In this document: positions 24,065 to 33,074 of the stretch, piece after piece | How the letters are laid out: the number at the start of each line of letters is the position of its first letter | How positions within the stretch are numbered: position 1 is the stretch's first letter | Assembly: GCF_003402475.1 (NCBI RefSeq) | Contig: NZ_BFAB01000002.1 | Location: forward strand, 1-64,000 | Source of the DNA: Mycobacterium sp. MFM001 | GTDB lineage: Bacteria > Actinomycetota > Actinomycetes > Mycobacteriales > Mycobacteriaceae | Direction: 5' to 3' | DNA length: 64,000 nucleotides | The notes under the pieces: generated by a model | What the model saw: only the letters and a program-made list of their open reading frames with translations | Databases searched by the model: none | What the model was told of the DNA's origin: nothing | Position numbers and translations under genes: made by a program

Positions 24065-25713
24065 ATTCGCTCCGGCGCGGTGACGCCCAGGATTGCCAAG
24101 CCGTTGGCAATGACCTGGCGGGTGGCCTGGCACAACGCAAGGCGCGCGGTGTGCAGCTCGTTGGGTTCCTCGTCGCCCTGCGGCAACACCCGGCAGGAGT
24201 CGTAGAACCGGTGGTAGTCGCCGGCGAGGTCTTCCAGATAGCGGCACACCCGGTGCGGTTCGCGCAGCGACGCCGCGGTTTTGAGCACGCGCGGGAACTC
24301 GCCGAGACCGCGGATCAGTGTGCCCTCTTTGTCATGGGTGAGCAGTTCGAGGTGACCGGTGTCCGGGATCAGGCCGAGCTCGGCGGCATTACGGGCCAGC
24401 GCCGAGAGCCGGGCGTGCGCGTATTGCACGTAGTAGACCGGGTTTTCGTTGGATGCCGACGACCACAATGCCAAGTCGATGTCGATCGGGGTGTCCACCG
24501 AGGAACGAATCAGGCTGTAGCGGGCAGCGTCGACACCGATCGCTTCGACAAGGTCGTCGAGGGTGATCACGGTGCCGGCCCGCTTGCTCATCTTGATGGG
24601 CTGGCCGTCGCGAACCAGGTTGACCATTTGGCCGATGAGCACCTCGACGGTGGCCGGGTCGTCGCCGAACGCGGCCGCGGCGGCCTTGAGCCGGGAGATG
24701 TAACCGTGATGGTCGGCGCCGAGCATGTAGATGCACAAGTCGAAGCCGCGCTGCCGCTTGTCGAGATAGTAGGCGAGGTCACCGGCGATGTAGGCCGGTT
24801 TGCCGTCGCTCTTGATCACGACGCGGTCCTTGTCGTCGCCAAAGGCGCTGGTGCGCAACCAGGTTGCGCCGTCCTTCTCGTAGATGTTGCCGTTTTCGCG
24901 GAGTTTCTCGATGGCCTGGGCGACCCGGCCGCTGGCGTGCATCGACTCTTCGTGGGTGTAGACGTCGAAGTCGGTGCCGAAGTCGTGCAGCGAAGCCTTG
25001 ATGTGGGTGAACATCAAGTCGACGCCGATGGCCCTAAACGTTTCGTGCTGCTGCGCCTCGGGGAGTTGTAGTGCGTCAGGGGACTTTTCAAGCACCTGTG
25101 CGGCGATGTCGGTGATGTAGCTGCCGGCGTAACCGTCCTCGGGCGTCGGCTCCCCCTTCGCGGCAGCGATCAGCGAGTTGGTGAAGCGGTCGATCTGCGC
25201 GCCGTGGTCGTTGAAGTAGTACTCGCGGGTGACGTCGGCGCCCTGGGTGGTCAGCAATCGGCCGAGGGCGTCGCCGACGGCGGCCCAGCGGGTGCCGCCG
25301 ATGTGGATCGGGCCGGTGGGGTTGGCCGAGACGAACTCGAGGTTGACCTTGTGGGTGGCCTGGGTGTCGGAGTGGCCGTATGTGGCGCCGGCGTCGATGA
25401 CGTTGTTGACGATGACGCCCTGCGCCGACGCGTCGAGGCGCAGGTTGATGAAGCCGGGACCGGCTACCTCGGCCGTGGCGATGCCGTCGGCCTGCGTGAG
25501 CGCGTCGGCCAGCCAGCCGGCCAGCTCGCGGGGGTTGGCGCCGACCTTCTTGGCGAGCTGCATCGCCAGGTTGCTGGCGTAGTCGCCGTGCTCGGGGTTG
25601 CGGGGCCGCTCGACGGTGACCGTGGCCGGCAGCGCGGCGGTGTCAAGGCCACGCTCGGTCAGCACCGCGGTCGCGGTGTCCTTGAGCAGCTCAGCCAGGT
25701 CAGCGGGGGTCAC
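24061..25713 (-). CDS. argS: Arginyl-tRNA synthetase
   Basis: A 550-residue class I synthetase. The HIGH-type motif is in [18 protein letters not shown] and the KMSKS-type motif is in [18 protein letters not shown]. The C-terminal DALR anticodon-binding domain begins near [18 protein letters not shown] and ends in [13 protein letters not shown]. The GTG start at 25713 gives exactly the M. tuberculosis length; further upstream the frame runs through the antisense of the tRNA gene. The tRNA-Arg gene lies divergently 115 bp away. Confidence 0.95.
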   Translation of the reverse strand: MTPADLAELLKDTATAVLTERGLDTAALPATVTVERPRNPEHGDYASNLAMQLAKKVGANPRELAGWLADALTQADGIATAEVAGPGFINLRLDASAQGVIVNNVIDAGATYGHSDTQATHKVNLEFVSANPTGPIHIGGTRWAAVGDALGRLLTTQGADVTREYYFNDHGAQIDRFTNSLIAAAKGEPTPEDGYAGSYITDIAAQVLEKSPDALQLPEAQQHETFRAIGVDLMFTHIKASLHDFGTDFDVYTHEESMHASGRVAQAIEKLRENGNIYEKDGATWLRTSAFGDDKDRVVIKSDGKPAYIAGDLAYYLDKRQRGFDLCIYMLGADHHGYISRLKAAAAAFGDDPATVEVLIGQMVNLVRDGQPIKMSKRAGTVITLDDLVEAIGVDAARYSLIRSSVDTPIDIDLALWSSASNENPVYYVQYAHARLSALARNAAELGLIPDTGHLELLTHDKEGTLIRGLGEFPRVLKTAASLREPHRVCRYLEDLAGDYHRFYDSCRVLPQGDEEPNELHTARLALCQATRQVIANGLAILGVTAPERM

Positions 25714-25827
25714 GAGGCTCCATCCTATTGGCTGAGGTGCTCGCGACCCGAATCCGTTCCGGTGGTCGGCTGTCCGCTTTGATGCGCTAGTCTGGCTGGG
25801 CCCAATGGCGCAGCACCTCGCGCGTGC

Positions 25828-25903
25828 GCCCCCGTAGCTCAGGGGATAGAGCGTCTGCCTCCGGAGCAGAAGGCCGCAGGTTCGAATCCTGCCGGGGGCA
25901 CCA
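25828..25903 (+). tRNA. tRNA-Arg (anticodon CCG)
   Basis: A full cloverleaf: acceptor GCCCCCG (25828-25834) pairs with CGGGGGC (25893-25899), the D-arm contains TAGCTCAGGGGATAGAGC, the anticodon stem TCTGC/GCAGA frames the loop CTCCGGA with anticodon CCG at 25861-25863, and the T-arm carries GGTTCGAATCC. The discriminator is A25900 and a CCA end is encoded at 25901-25903. It decodes CGG. A possible -10 TAGTCT is at 25788-25793, with no good -35. Confidence 0.97.
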
Positions 25904-25916
25904 CCGTTTCCGCAGG

Positions 25917-27002
25917 TCAGATGACGTCGAAGTGCACCCGTGCCCACGAATTATTGCCATAACCCTTGGGGTTCCACAGCGATGCCGCCGATTCGGGCTG
26001 AGTGTTTCCGGCGGTGTCCCATGCCCGAGCCGTCACTGCCAACGGTCCCGGCTCGGCGTTCACGGTCAGCGACCACTGCCGCCACGCCCACCGGCTGAGC
26101 ACCGGCTCGAGTTTGGCTTGGCGCCAGCTGCGCCCGTCGTCGAGAGATACATCGACCCGGGCGATGCCGCGATCACCGTCGGCGAGGGCATAACCGCGGA
26201 CGATCAACGGTCCGGCGGGAAGCTGGGCGCCGTTCTCCGGAACCAGGATGTCGCAATTCAGCGCCACCGACGACAACGAAATGCCTTCCTCCGGTTCGGC
26301 AATGTCCGGATCGGCATCGGCCGGAAGGATCCGATAGGCGACGGCTTGAAAGTAGTTGTCCGACGGCGTTTCTCGCACAGTGATCGCGTTGACCCATTTC
26401 ACACTGCGGGCCCCGATGTATCCCGGGACCAGCACCCGCACCGGTCCGCCGTGGATCCTCGGAAGCGGTTGGCGGTTCATCTGCCAAACCAGAAGGACCT
26501 CCTCCGACATCGCCTTTTCCAACGGAATCGAGCCGCCAAAGGGCTGAGCCGGATCAGCCAGCGGCGAGACGTCCGGGCCCAGAAACGCCGCGTGTAAGCC
26601 GCCGATACGATGGACACCGGCGGCGTCGAGCACGTCGGCCAACCGCACACCCCGCCATTCGGCCGTCGACGTCGCCCCCGGACCCCATGGATCCTCGCCG
26701 ACGATCTCGCGGATCTCGTTGAACTCAGCACGGCGGTTTCCTGCGCACTGCAGGGTCGCGACGACCGTCTGCGCATCAAATGCGCTGGTCAGCTCATCGA
26801 AGGACAGGTTGAGCGGCGTGGCGACCAGCCCGTCGACCGCCAGCCGCCACCGGTCGACCGAGATGTCGGGGATAGGCCCGTGGTTGCGGCAGTAGAAGAC
26901 GTCCAGCGGGGTGATCTCGTCGCGGGCCAGCGCCGCGGGAGCCGCTTCCGCGTTGAATGGGGAACGTCCGTGCACGATGGTGCTCGCGCTCTTACCCCAC
27001 AT
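25917..27002 (-). CDS. Sulfite-oxidase-family molybdopterin enzyme
   Basis: A 361-residue protein of the eukaryotic-type molybdopterin family. The molybdenum-ligand cysteine is Cys86 in [12 protein letters not shown]. The Moco-binding part has [14 protein letters not shown] and [23 protein letters not shown]. The C-terminal Mo-co dimerisation domain (about 240-361) has the typical [25 protein letters not shown]. No Tat or Sec signal and no heme site are seen, so it looks cytosolic. It probably oxidises sulfite or a similar substrate with an unknown electron acceptor. It is convergent with tRNA-Arg and not at this place in M. tuberculosis. Confidence 0.88.
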   Translation of the reverse strand: MWGKSASTIVHGRSPFNAEAAPAALARDEITPLDVFYCRNHGPIPDISVDRWRLAVDGLVATPLNLSFDELTSAFDAQTVVATLQCAGNRRAEFNEIREIVGEDPWGPGATSTAEWRGVRLADVLDAAGVHRIGGLHAAFLGPDVSPLADPAQPFGGSIPLEKAMSEEVLLVWQMNRQPLPRIHGGPVRVLVPGYIGARSVKWVNAITVRETPSDNYFQAVAYRILPADADPDIAEPEEGISLSSVALNCDILVPENGAQLPAGPLIVRGYALADGDRGIARVDVSLDDGRSWRQAKLEPVLSRWAWRQWSLTVNAEPGPLAVTARAWDTAGNTQPESAASLWNPKGYGNNSWARVHFDVI

Positions 27003-27029
27003 GCATCCAGCTTGCCTGGTGGGAGCCGC

Positions 27030-27087
27030 CGAGCAGACGCAAAGTCGCGTTGCCAGGGCAAGAGGTGGGCGATTTTGTGTCTGCTCG
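27030..27087. repeat. Long imperfect palindrome downstream of the LLM gene
   Basis: The arms CGAGCAGACGCAAAGTCGC (27030-27048) and GCGATTTTGTGTCTGCTCG (27069-27087) are complementary at 17 of 19 positions. The two exceptions would be G-U pairs in plus-strand RNA. The 20-nt loop contains a small TTGC/GCAA stem. It lies 6 bp past the LLM stop and upstream of the molybdoenzyme start, so it may end transcription. The motif around AGCAGACGCAAA also looks familiar from intergenic DNA of other mycobacteria. Confidence 0.7.
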
Positions 27088-27092
27088 CGACC

Positions 27093-27983
27093 CTAAAGGG
27101 CGGCAACCACCTCGGCGACTCGGCGCAGCTGGTCCAGATCGGAACTGGTTGGGATGAGCTGAATTTCGTCGGCGCCGATCGCTTCAAACTTGCGTAGCAC
27201 CGCCACCAGCTCGTCCTCGCTGCCGGCAAATCCGGTCGTCGGCGCCATCGCGTCGACATACTCCGCCGGTATCCAGTTCATGTAGCGGCGCAGATGCCGA
27301 TGCATCTGCTGCCGCGCGCCGTCCAAAGACCCGAGCGCGAACCAGAACGACGTCGCTAGGTGCGGTTTTGGCTTGCCCGCCTCGGCCCACGCCGTCCTCG
27401 CCACGTCGAACAGCTCGTTTTGTTTGGCGACGTCGAGGTCCAACGTCGTGCCGGCTAGCCCGTCGGCCCAGGCAGCGGCGCTGCGCAAGGTCTTCGGGCC
27501 GATGGTGCCGACCAGCAGCGGCGGGCCGCCCGGCTGAGCCGGCGCCGGCCCGACCGGCAGCACCGACTCGGTGACCTTCTCCCCCAACCAGACGCGTTTC
27601 ATCACCGCCACCCGCTCGGCCATGCCGCGCATCGTCTGCGTCGTCAGATCCGCGCCGACCGCTTCATAGTCCTCAACACGGCCGCCCACCCCGACCCCGA
27701 CGGTCAGCCGTCCGCTGCTCAGCATGTCGCCTGTCGCCAACGCTTTCGCCAGCATCACGGGGTCGTGCAACTGGGGCACGATCACCGTCGTCACCAGCCG
27801 CACCCGATCGGTCCACGCGCCCAGCGCGCCCAGCAGCGTCAACGCCTCGGGGTTGTCGAACGCGATGCGCTCACCCCAGCACAGCGACGAAAACGGGCCC
27901 TCGTCGATCGCCTGCGCCCAGTCGCGGAGCACATGCGCATCCAAATCCGGTTCCATCACCGGCATGGTCATCCCTATCTGCAC
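27093..27983 (-). CDS. LLM-class flavin (probably F420-dependent) oxidoreductase
   Basis: A 296-residue TIM-barrel protein of the bacterial luciferase-like family. It starts with the first beta strand VQIGMTMPVMEPDLDAHVL, which is why the GTG at 27983 is preferred; the frame stays open upstream but would overlap the divergent VOC gene. Family features are WGERIAFDNPEALTLLGALGAWT and SSGRLTVGVGVGGRVEDYEAVG. Many mycobacterial members use F420; the substrate is unknown. Its start codon is 18 bp from the ATG of the divergent VOC gene. Confidence 0.85.
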   Translation of the reverse strand: MQIGMTMPVMEPDLDAHVLRDWAQAIDEGPFSSLCWGERIAFDNPEALTLLGALGAWTDRVRLVTTVIVPQLHDPVMLAKALATGDMLSSGRLTVGVGVGGRVEDYEAVGADLTTQTMRGMAERVAVMKRVWLGEKVTESVLPVGPAPAQPGGPPLLVGTIGPKTLRSAAAWADGLAGTTLDLDVAKQNELFDVARTAWAEAGKPKPHLATSFWFALGSLDGARQQMHRHLRRYMNWIPAEYVDAMAPTTGFAGSEDELVAVLRKFEAIGADEIQLIPTSSDLDQLRRVAEVVAAL

Positions 27984-28001
27984 GACCGCGATTCTGGCAG
28001 C

Positions 28002-28424
28002 ATGTCTCGCGTGGGCATCACCGCCACCTCTATCGCGCATGTCCGACTCACCGTCACCGATATCGAGCGATCCCGGCAGTTCTACGAGAGCGTCTTCGGC
28101 TGGCCGGTGCTGGTCGAGTTGCCCGACAATGCCGACGAAGCGACCCGCAGCCAACTGGGGTTTCTGTTCGGCGGCGTCATCTACGACCTAGGTGGCGCGC
28201 TGATTGGGCTGCGGCCGGTTGCCAACGACCGCTTCGACGAAGATCGCGCCGGCCTGGACCACATCGCGTTCCGTTGCTCTGACAGGGACGAACTAAACGC
28301 TGCGGCAACACATCTCGACGAGCTGGGTATCCATCATGAGCCGGTCAAGGACATCGGACCGTCCTACATCCTGGAGTTCCGCGACCCGGACAACATCGCA
28401 TTGGAGCTGACCGCACCTAAGTAG
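28002..28424 (+). CDS. VOC-superfamily (glyoxalase/dioxygenase fold) protein
   Basis: A 140-residue single-domain protein with paired beta-alpha-beta-beta-beta modules. Candidate metal ligands are His13 (TSIAHVRLTVTDIERS), the histidine in GLDHIAFRC and the final glutamate in YILEFRDPDNIALELT. The start ATG at 28002 has little room upstream because of the divergent LLM gene, so a leaderless mRNA is likely. Function within the superfamily cannot be told. Confidence 0.82.
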   Translation: MSRVGITATSIAHVRLTVTDIERSRQFYESVFGWPVLVELPDNADEATRSQLGFLFGGVIYDLGGALIGLRPVANDRFDEDRAGLDHIAFRCSDRDELNAAATHLDELGIHHEPVKDIGPSYILEFRDPDNIALELTAPK

Positions 28425-28517
28425 TCGCCACCCCCTGCGAGCGTGCGGAGAATGACATCAGATACGGCGTGTCGACGTACAAATACGCACGCTCGCGCCG
28501 AGATAAGGAGAAGCACA

Positions 28518-28907
28518 ATGCCTATTGCCTTGAACCACACCATCGTCGCCGCACGCGACAAGCGGGAATCGGCCGAGTTTCTCACCGAACTGTTCGGGCT
28601 ACCGGATCCGGTGCCGTTCGGACACTTCTTGAGCGTCAAGCTCGAGCACGGCGTCGACCTCGACTACGCCGATGTGCCCGAGGGCGAGGACATCCGGCCC
28701 CAGCACTACGCCTTCCTCGTTTCCGAGGACGACTTCGACGCGATCTACGGCAAGATTCAATCGCGCGGGATTCAGCATTGGGCCGATCCCCGCGCGCAGC
28801 GCCCCGGCGAGATCAACCACAACGACGGCGGCCGCGGCGTGTACTTCCAAGATCCCGGCGGGCACTACCTGGAAATCATCACTCGGCCGTACGGCTCAAG
28901 TGGCTGA
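28518..28907 (+). CDS. Second VOC-superfamily protein
   Basis: A 129-residue protein with the VOC layout: His7 in ALNHTIVAARDK, a central histidine in IRPQHYAFLVSEDDFD, and the C-terminal glutamate in GVYFQDPGGHYLEIITRPYG. A clear ribosome-binding site AAGGAG (28505-28510) selects the ATG at 28518 over upstream frames. It follows the first VOC gene by 93 bp in the same direction; the two differ clearly and are not a recent duplication. It ends 3 bp before the convergent Rrf2 stop. Confidence 0.84.
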   Translation: MPIALNHTIVAARDKRESAEFLTELFGLPDPVPFGHFLSVKLEHGVDLDYADVPEGEDIRPQHYAFLVSEDDFDAIYGKIQSRGIQHWADPRAQRPGEINHNDGGRGVYFQDPGGHYLEIITRPYGSSG

Positions 28908-28910
28908 GCG

Positions 28911-29381
28911 CTACCGACCGTGCCGCTTGCGTTCCTGGTCGCGGTAGTCGTCGGCGAGTCGGCCGACGTGCTTGGGCAAGGCGCCGGCCGCGACGTCGGC
29001 AACCGTCGTCTCCTCTAATACCGAACGCATGCTGGCCCGCAGCGCCCGCCACACGTCGGTCAATGCCGCGGTGGGGCCGGAATAGGGCAGGTCGCCGAGA
29101 CCGATGTCGCGCACGCTGGCCAGCGGCCCGTCGATGCAACGCAGCACGTCGGCGATGCTGATCTCGGTGGCCGGACGCGCCAGCTCGTAACCGCCGTCGC
29201 GGCCGCGGTGGCTGCGCACCAGCCGATCGGTGCGCAGGTCCGACAGGATGTCGACGAGGAATTGTGGCGGGATCCCTTGGGCGTTGGCCAGATCTTCGGT
29301 CTTGACCAGCGTGCCGCTGTCGGCCGTTGCGAGCTGCACCATCGCCCGCACTGCGTACTCCGCCTTGGCCGACATCCGCAT
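28911..29381 (-). CDS. Rrf2-family transcriptional regulator (Rv1287-like)
   Basis: A 156-residue DNA-binding protein. The winged helix-turn-helix begins [18 protein letters not shown] and has the Rrf2 wing [29 protein letters not shown]. Iron-sulfur members need three clustered cysteines; only one (in LRCIDG) is present, so a cluster is unlikely. That pattern recalls CymR, the Rrf2 regulator of cysteine metabolism in Bacillus. The gene stands next to the cysQ-cysN-cysD block, and a CymR-like role is my inference. Confidence 0.85.
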   Translation of the reverse strand: MRMSAKAEYAVRAMVQLATADSGTLVKTEDLANAQGIPPQFLVDILSDLRTDRLVRSHRGRDGGYELARPATEISIADVLRCIDGPLASVRDIGLGDLPYSGPTAALTDVWRALRASMRSVLEETTVADVAAGALPKHVGRLADDYRDQERKRHGR

Positions 29382-29390
29382 GCTCCGAGG

Positions 29391-30119
29391 TTAGCCAGTT
29401 ACGGCCAGCACCGCCTCGGCGTATTCGGGACGGCACACCACCAGATCCGGCAGCCGCGGGTCGCTGTGGTTGTAGGTCAGCGGCGACCCGTCGATGCGCG
29501 ACGTATGCAGGCCGGCCGCGCGGGCCACCGCAACCGGCGCCGCGGAATCCCATTCGTACTGCCCGCCGGCGTGGACGTACACGTCGGCGCGCCCTTGAAT
29601 GACCGCGGCGACTTTCGCCCCCGCCGATCCCATCTCCACCAGCGTGCCGCCGAGGTGGTCGCGCACCTGCAGCGCGATCGCCGGCGGGCGAGTACGCGAT
29701 ACCACCACCCGGGGCGGACCCGGATGCGACGACGGCGGCGCGACGTCGGGGGTGGCCAGCGTGATGCCCTGCGCCGGCAGAGCGACGGCGCCCGCGACGA
29801 GCTCGCCGGATTGCCACAGTGCCACGTGCACGGCCCAGTCCTGGCGGCCGAGTTCGGAGAACTCGCGAGTGCCGTCGAGCGGGTCGACGATCCATACCCG
29901 CTGGGAGCTCAGCCGCACCCGGTTGTCGGCGCCCTCTTCGGACAGTACCGCGTCAGCGGGCTGTTCGCGCTCCAGAGCTTCCATCAGGAAATCGTGGGAG
30001 CGCTTGTCCCCCGCGGCTTTTCGCTCGCCCTCCGTTGCCCCGGCCAGTTCCTCGCGCACGGCAAGGAGCAGTTCACCCGCCTGCGTGGCCAGCCGCGCCG
30101 CCAGCTCGTGGTCGCTCAC
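29391..30119 (-). CDS. cysQ: CysQ-like 3'(2'),5'-bisphosphate nucleotidase
   Basis: A 242-residue inositol-monophosphatase-fold enzyme. The metal sites are SEE (about 60-62), DPLDGT (79-84), and the C-terminal EWDSAAPVAVARAAG. It most resembles mycobacterial CysQ (Rv2131c), which removes 3'-phosphoadenosine phosphate left after sulfonation reactions. The GTG start overlaps the cysN stop by 4 bp, so it is the last gene of a cysD-cysN-cysQ operon. In M. tuberculosis cysQ lies elsewhere. Inositol-phosphate activity cannot be excluded. Confidence 0.83.
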   Translation of the reverse strand: MSDHELAARLATQAGELLLAVREELAGATEGERKAAGDKRSHDFLMEALEREQPADAVLSEEGADNRVRLSSQRVWIVDPLDGTREFSELGRQDWAVHVALWQSGELVAGAVALPAQGITLATPDVAPPSSHPGPPRVVVSRTRPPAIALQVRDHLGGTLVEMGSAGAKVAAVIQGRADVYVHAGGQYEWDSAAPVAVARAAGLHTSRIDGSPLTYNHSDPRLPDLVVCRPEYAEAVLAVTG

Positions 30120-31960
30120 CTGCGCGACTCGAGCAAGTCGAGGACTCGCTGGGCCTGCTCGTCGACCGACATTCCCGGTGTCAGGCGCAGATCCGGGTTC
30201 TTGGGCCGCTGATACGGGCTGTCGATACCGGTGAAATGGGTGATCTCACCGGCCCGTGCCTTCGCGTAAAGCCCCTTGGGGTCCCGCTTTTCGCAGTCTT
30301 CGATCGGGGTGTCGCAGAACACCTCGAAGAAGTCGAGCCCGGCCTCGGCATGCACCTGCCGGGCCAGCTCACGGTGCTCGGCGAGCGGGCTGATCGCCGG
30401 CACCAGCACGGTGTGCCCCGAATCGGCGAGCAGCGTCGCCACGTGCGCCAGCCGGCGCAGGTTCTCGGCGCGGTCGGCCATCGAGAAGCCCAGGTCGGCG
30501 TTCAGACCGTGACGTAGGTTGTCGCCGTCGAGAACGTAAGCGGGAACGTCGTTTTCGAGCAGCTTTCGCTCGACGAGCATGGCCACTGACGACTTGCCCG
30601 AGCCGGACAGTCCGGTGAACCACACCGTGCGGCCTCGTGCCATCCGGTCTTCGGCGGTCACCAGCGACTGGTGTCGCACGGTGTTAGGGCTCGACGTGCG
30701 ACCGGCGACGTCGCGCAGCACCATGCCCGCGGCCACGGTTCCGTTGGTGGCCGGGTCGATCAGGATGAACGAGCCCGTGCTGGCGTTGCGGATGTACTCG
30801 TCGAGCAGCAGCGGCACCTGGGTGCGCAGCGAGATGCGGCCAAGTTCGTTGAGGTTCAACGCCGTTGCGCTCTTGTCACGGTGCAGCGTGTTGACGTCCA
30901 GGCGGTAGTCCAGCCCGGTGACGATCGCCCGCGTGGTGCGGGTGGTGTGCTTGACGAGGTACTCGCGACCCGCCTCCAGCGCCGAGCCGTCGGCCATCCA
31001 GCAGATGGTTGCGTCGAACTCCTGGGTGACCCGCGGCTGGTTGTTGGTGCGGGCGATCATGTCGCCGCGCGAGATGTCGATGTCGTCGGCGAGTCGCACC
31101 GAGACCGCCATCGGCGGAAACGCCTCGTCCACCGGCCCTGTGGGCCCTTCGATTTCGGTGATGCGGCTGGTCTTGCCTGCCGGCAGCACGATGACCTCGT
31201 CGCCGGGGCGCATGACACCGCTGGCCACCGAGCCTGCGTAGCTGCGGTAGTCGTGATGCTCGCGGGTCTGCGGGCGGATGACGTATTGCACTGGGAACCG
31301 CACGTCGACGAGGTTGCGGTCACCGGCGATGAACACCTCCTCGAGGTGCGACAGCAGCGCCGGCCCGTCGTACCACGGCGTCTTGTCGGACTTGGTCACC
31401 ACGTTGTCGCCGTGCAGCGCCGACATCGGGATAGCGAGCACGTCGTGCACGTCGAGGCGCGTGGCGAAGGCATGGAAGTCGTCGCGGATGGCCTCGAAAG
31501 CCGCTTGGTCCCAGTCGATCAGGTCCATCTTGTTGACTGCGAGCACGATGTGCTCGATACCGAGCAGCGACGCCAAGAAGGTGTGCCGGCGCGACTGCTC
31601 CAGCAGACCGTGGCGGGCGTCGACCAGCACGATAGCCAGCTGGGCGGTGGATGCCCCGGTCACCATGTTGCGGGTGTACTGAACGTGGCCGGGGGTGTCG
31701 GCGATGATGAATTTCCGCTTGGGCGTGGCGAAATAGCGGTAGGCGACGTCGATCGTGATGCCTTGCTCGCGCTCGGCGCGCAGCCCGTCGGTGACCAGCG
31801 CCAGGTCGGTGTAGTCGTGGCCGCGTTCCTTCGACGTGGCTTCGACCGACGCCCACTGGTCTTCCATCACGGCCTTGGAGTCGTACAGCAGCCGCCCGAT
31901 CAGGGTGGACTTGCCGTCGTCGACGGAGCCGGCCGTTGCGATGCGCAGCAATGTCGTCAT
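30116..31960 (-). CDS. cysN: Bifunctional sulfate adenylyltransferase GTPase subunit / APS kinase
   Basis: A 614-residue fusion (CysNC) equal in length to the M. tuberculosis protein. The N-terminal EF-Tu-like GTPase has GSVDDGKS at 11-18, the DTPGH motif and NKMD; it drives APS synthesis together with CysD. The C-terminal APS kinase (about 443-614) has the P-loop GLSGSGKS at 450-457 and DGDNLRHGLNADLGFS, and it makes PAPS. The start ATG shares one base with the cysD stop (TGATG). Further in-frame upstream sequence is antisense-like and not used. Confidence 0.96.
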   Translation of the reverse strand: MTTLLRIATAGSVDDGKSTLIGRLLYDSKAVMEDQWASVEATSKERGHDYTDLALVTDGLRAEREQGITIDVAYRYFATPKRKFIIADTPGHVQYTRNMVTGASTAQLAIVLVDARHGLLEQSRRHTFLASLLGIEHIVLAVNKMDLIDWDQAAFEAIRDDFHAFATRLDVHDVLAIPMSALHGDNVVTKSDKTPWYDGPALLSHLEEVFIAGDRNLVDVRFPVQYVIRPQTREHHDYRSYAGSVASGVMRPGDEVIVLPAGKTSRITEIEGPTGPVDEAFPPMAVSVRLADDIDISRGDMIARTNNQPRVTQEFDATICWMADGSALEAGREYLVKHTTRTTRAIVTGLDYRLDVNTLHRDKSATALNLNELGRISLRTQVPLLLDEYIRNASTGSFILIDPATNGTVAAGMVLRDVAGRTSSPNTVRHQSLVTAEDRMARGRTVWFTGLSGSGKSSVAMLVERKLLENDVPAYVLDGDNLRHGLNADLGFSMADRAENLRRLAHVATLLADSGHTVLVPAISPLAEHRELARQVHAEAGLDFFEVFCDTPIEDCEKRDPKGLYAKARAGEITHFTGIDSPYQRPKNPDLRLTPGMSVDEQAQRVLDLLESRR

Positions 31961-32889
31961 CAGAAGTACCCCTGCCGCTTGCGGTCTTCCATGCCTGCCT
32001 CGGAGATTCGGTCGTCGGCGCGGGTGGCGCCACGCTCGGTCAGCCGCGACACCGCGGTTTCGGCGATGACCTCCGCCACCGTCGCCGCCGTCGACTCCAC
32101 ACATCCCGTACAGGTGACGTCGCCGACGGTGCGGAACCGAACCGTCGCCTCGAACACCTCCTCGTCGGCGCGGGGCTGCATGTGCCGGTGCACGGCCAGC
32201 AGCATCCCGTCGCGCTCGAACACCTTGCGGCGGTGGGCGAAATAGATCGACGGCAGCATGACCTTCTCGGCGCCGATGTAGGACCACACGTCGAACTCGG
32301 TCCAGTTCGACAGCGGGAACACCCGGATGTGCTCGCCCTTGTGGTGCCGGCCGTTGTAGAGGTTCCACAGCTCGGGTCGCTGGGCTTTGGGGTCCCACTG
32401 CCCGAACTCGTCGCGGAAGCTGAACACCCGCTCCTTGGCGCGGGCCTTCTCCTCGTCGCGCCGGGCGCCGCCGAATGCCGCGTCGAACTTGTTCTCGCGG
32501 ATGGCGCGCAGCAGCGTCACGGTCTGGATCGGGTTGCGCGACGGGATGGTCTCGACGACGCGGCCGGCGTCGATGTCGTCTTGCACCTTGGCGACCACCA
32601 GTCGCACCCCGGTTTGCTCGACCAGTTCGTCGCGGGTGGCGATGACCTCGTCAAAGTTGTGGCCGGTGTCGACGTGCATCACCGGAAACGGCAGCCGGCC
32701 CGGGCGGAACGCCTTGAGTGCGAGGTGCAGCATCACGATCGAGTCCTTGCCGCCGGAGAACAGCAGCACCGGGCGTTCGAACTCGGCGGCCACCTCGCGA
32801 ATGATGTGGATGGCCTCGGCCTCCAGTGAGCGCAAATGGCTCAGTTCGTATTGCCCGGCGGTCGGGCTGGCGGTTGCCTGGCTGGTCAT
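31960..32889 (-). CDS. cysD: Sulfate adenylyltransferase small subunit
   Basis: A 309-residue ATP sulfurylase catalytic subunit. The PP-loop SGGKDS is at 45-50. Other family blocks are HVDTGHNFDEVI, GGARRDEEKARAKERVFSFRD, and FPLSNWTEFDVWSYI. The C-terminus ends in MEDRKRQGYF, the conserved CysD tail. It is the first gene of the sulfate-activation operon and has a well-formed promoter about 45 bp upstream. Confidence 0.96.
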   Translation of the reverse strand: MTSQATASPTAGQYELSHLRSLEAEAIHIIREVAAEFERPVLLFSGGKDSIVMLHLALKAFRPGRLPFPVMHVDTGHNFDEVIATRDELVEQTGVRLVVAKVQDDIDAGRVVETIPSRNPIQTVTLLRAIRENKFDAAFGGARRDEEKARAKERVFSFRDEFGQWDPKAQRPELWNLYNGRHHKGEHIRVFPLSNWTEFDVWSYIGAEKVMLPSIYFAHRRKVFERDGMLLAVHRHMQPRADEEVFEATVRFRTVGDVTCTGCVESTAATVAEVIAETAVSRLTERGATRADDRISEAGMEDRKRQGYF

Positions 32890-32917
32890 AGAGCCTTCGC
32901 TATCTTGGTAAAGTTGG

Positions 32918-32960
32918 GTAGATTGGCCTGATTTATGAGCCTTACCGGGAATCTACTCAA
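32918..32960 (-). promoter_or_regulatory. cysD promoter with flanking inverted repeat
   Basis: On the minus strand TTGAGT (32955-32960) and CATAAA (32932-32937) are 17 bp apart, giving a start near 32925 and a leader of about 36 nt. A perfect 7-bp inverted repeat, GTAGATT (32918-32924) and AATCTAC (32950-32956), frames the core promoter: one half-site touches the -35 and the other covers the start region. This is a plausible operator for a dimeric repressor such as the nearby Rrf2 protein. Confidence 0.5.
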
Positions 32961-33074
32961 GTCGGGCGGCCGGTGTCAACGCTCAACGCCGAGTGGGCTA
33001 GGGCGTCGTCGAATGATCGAGTGTGAACTGAGGGCTTCGAGTGCGCGGAGAGGGCGGGAATTTTCGACCGGGGC

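Noticed and set aside
25700..30200. Genomic island with integrase at tRNA-Arg
   Set aside because: The block differs from M. tuberculosis, but no integrase, attachment duplication or composition shift is visible.
31961..32398. Upstream extension of cysN (to 760 codons)
   Set aside because: It runs through cysD in another frame; the GTPase P-loop must be near the N-terminus, as it is with the ATG at 31960.
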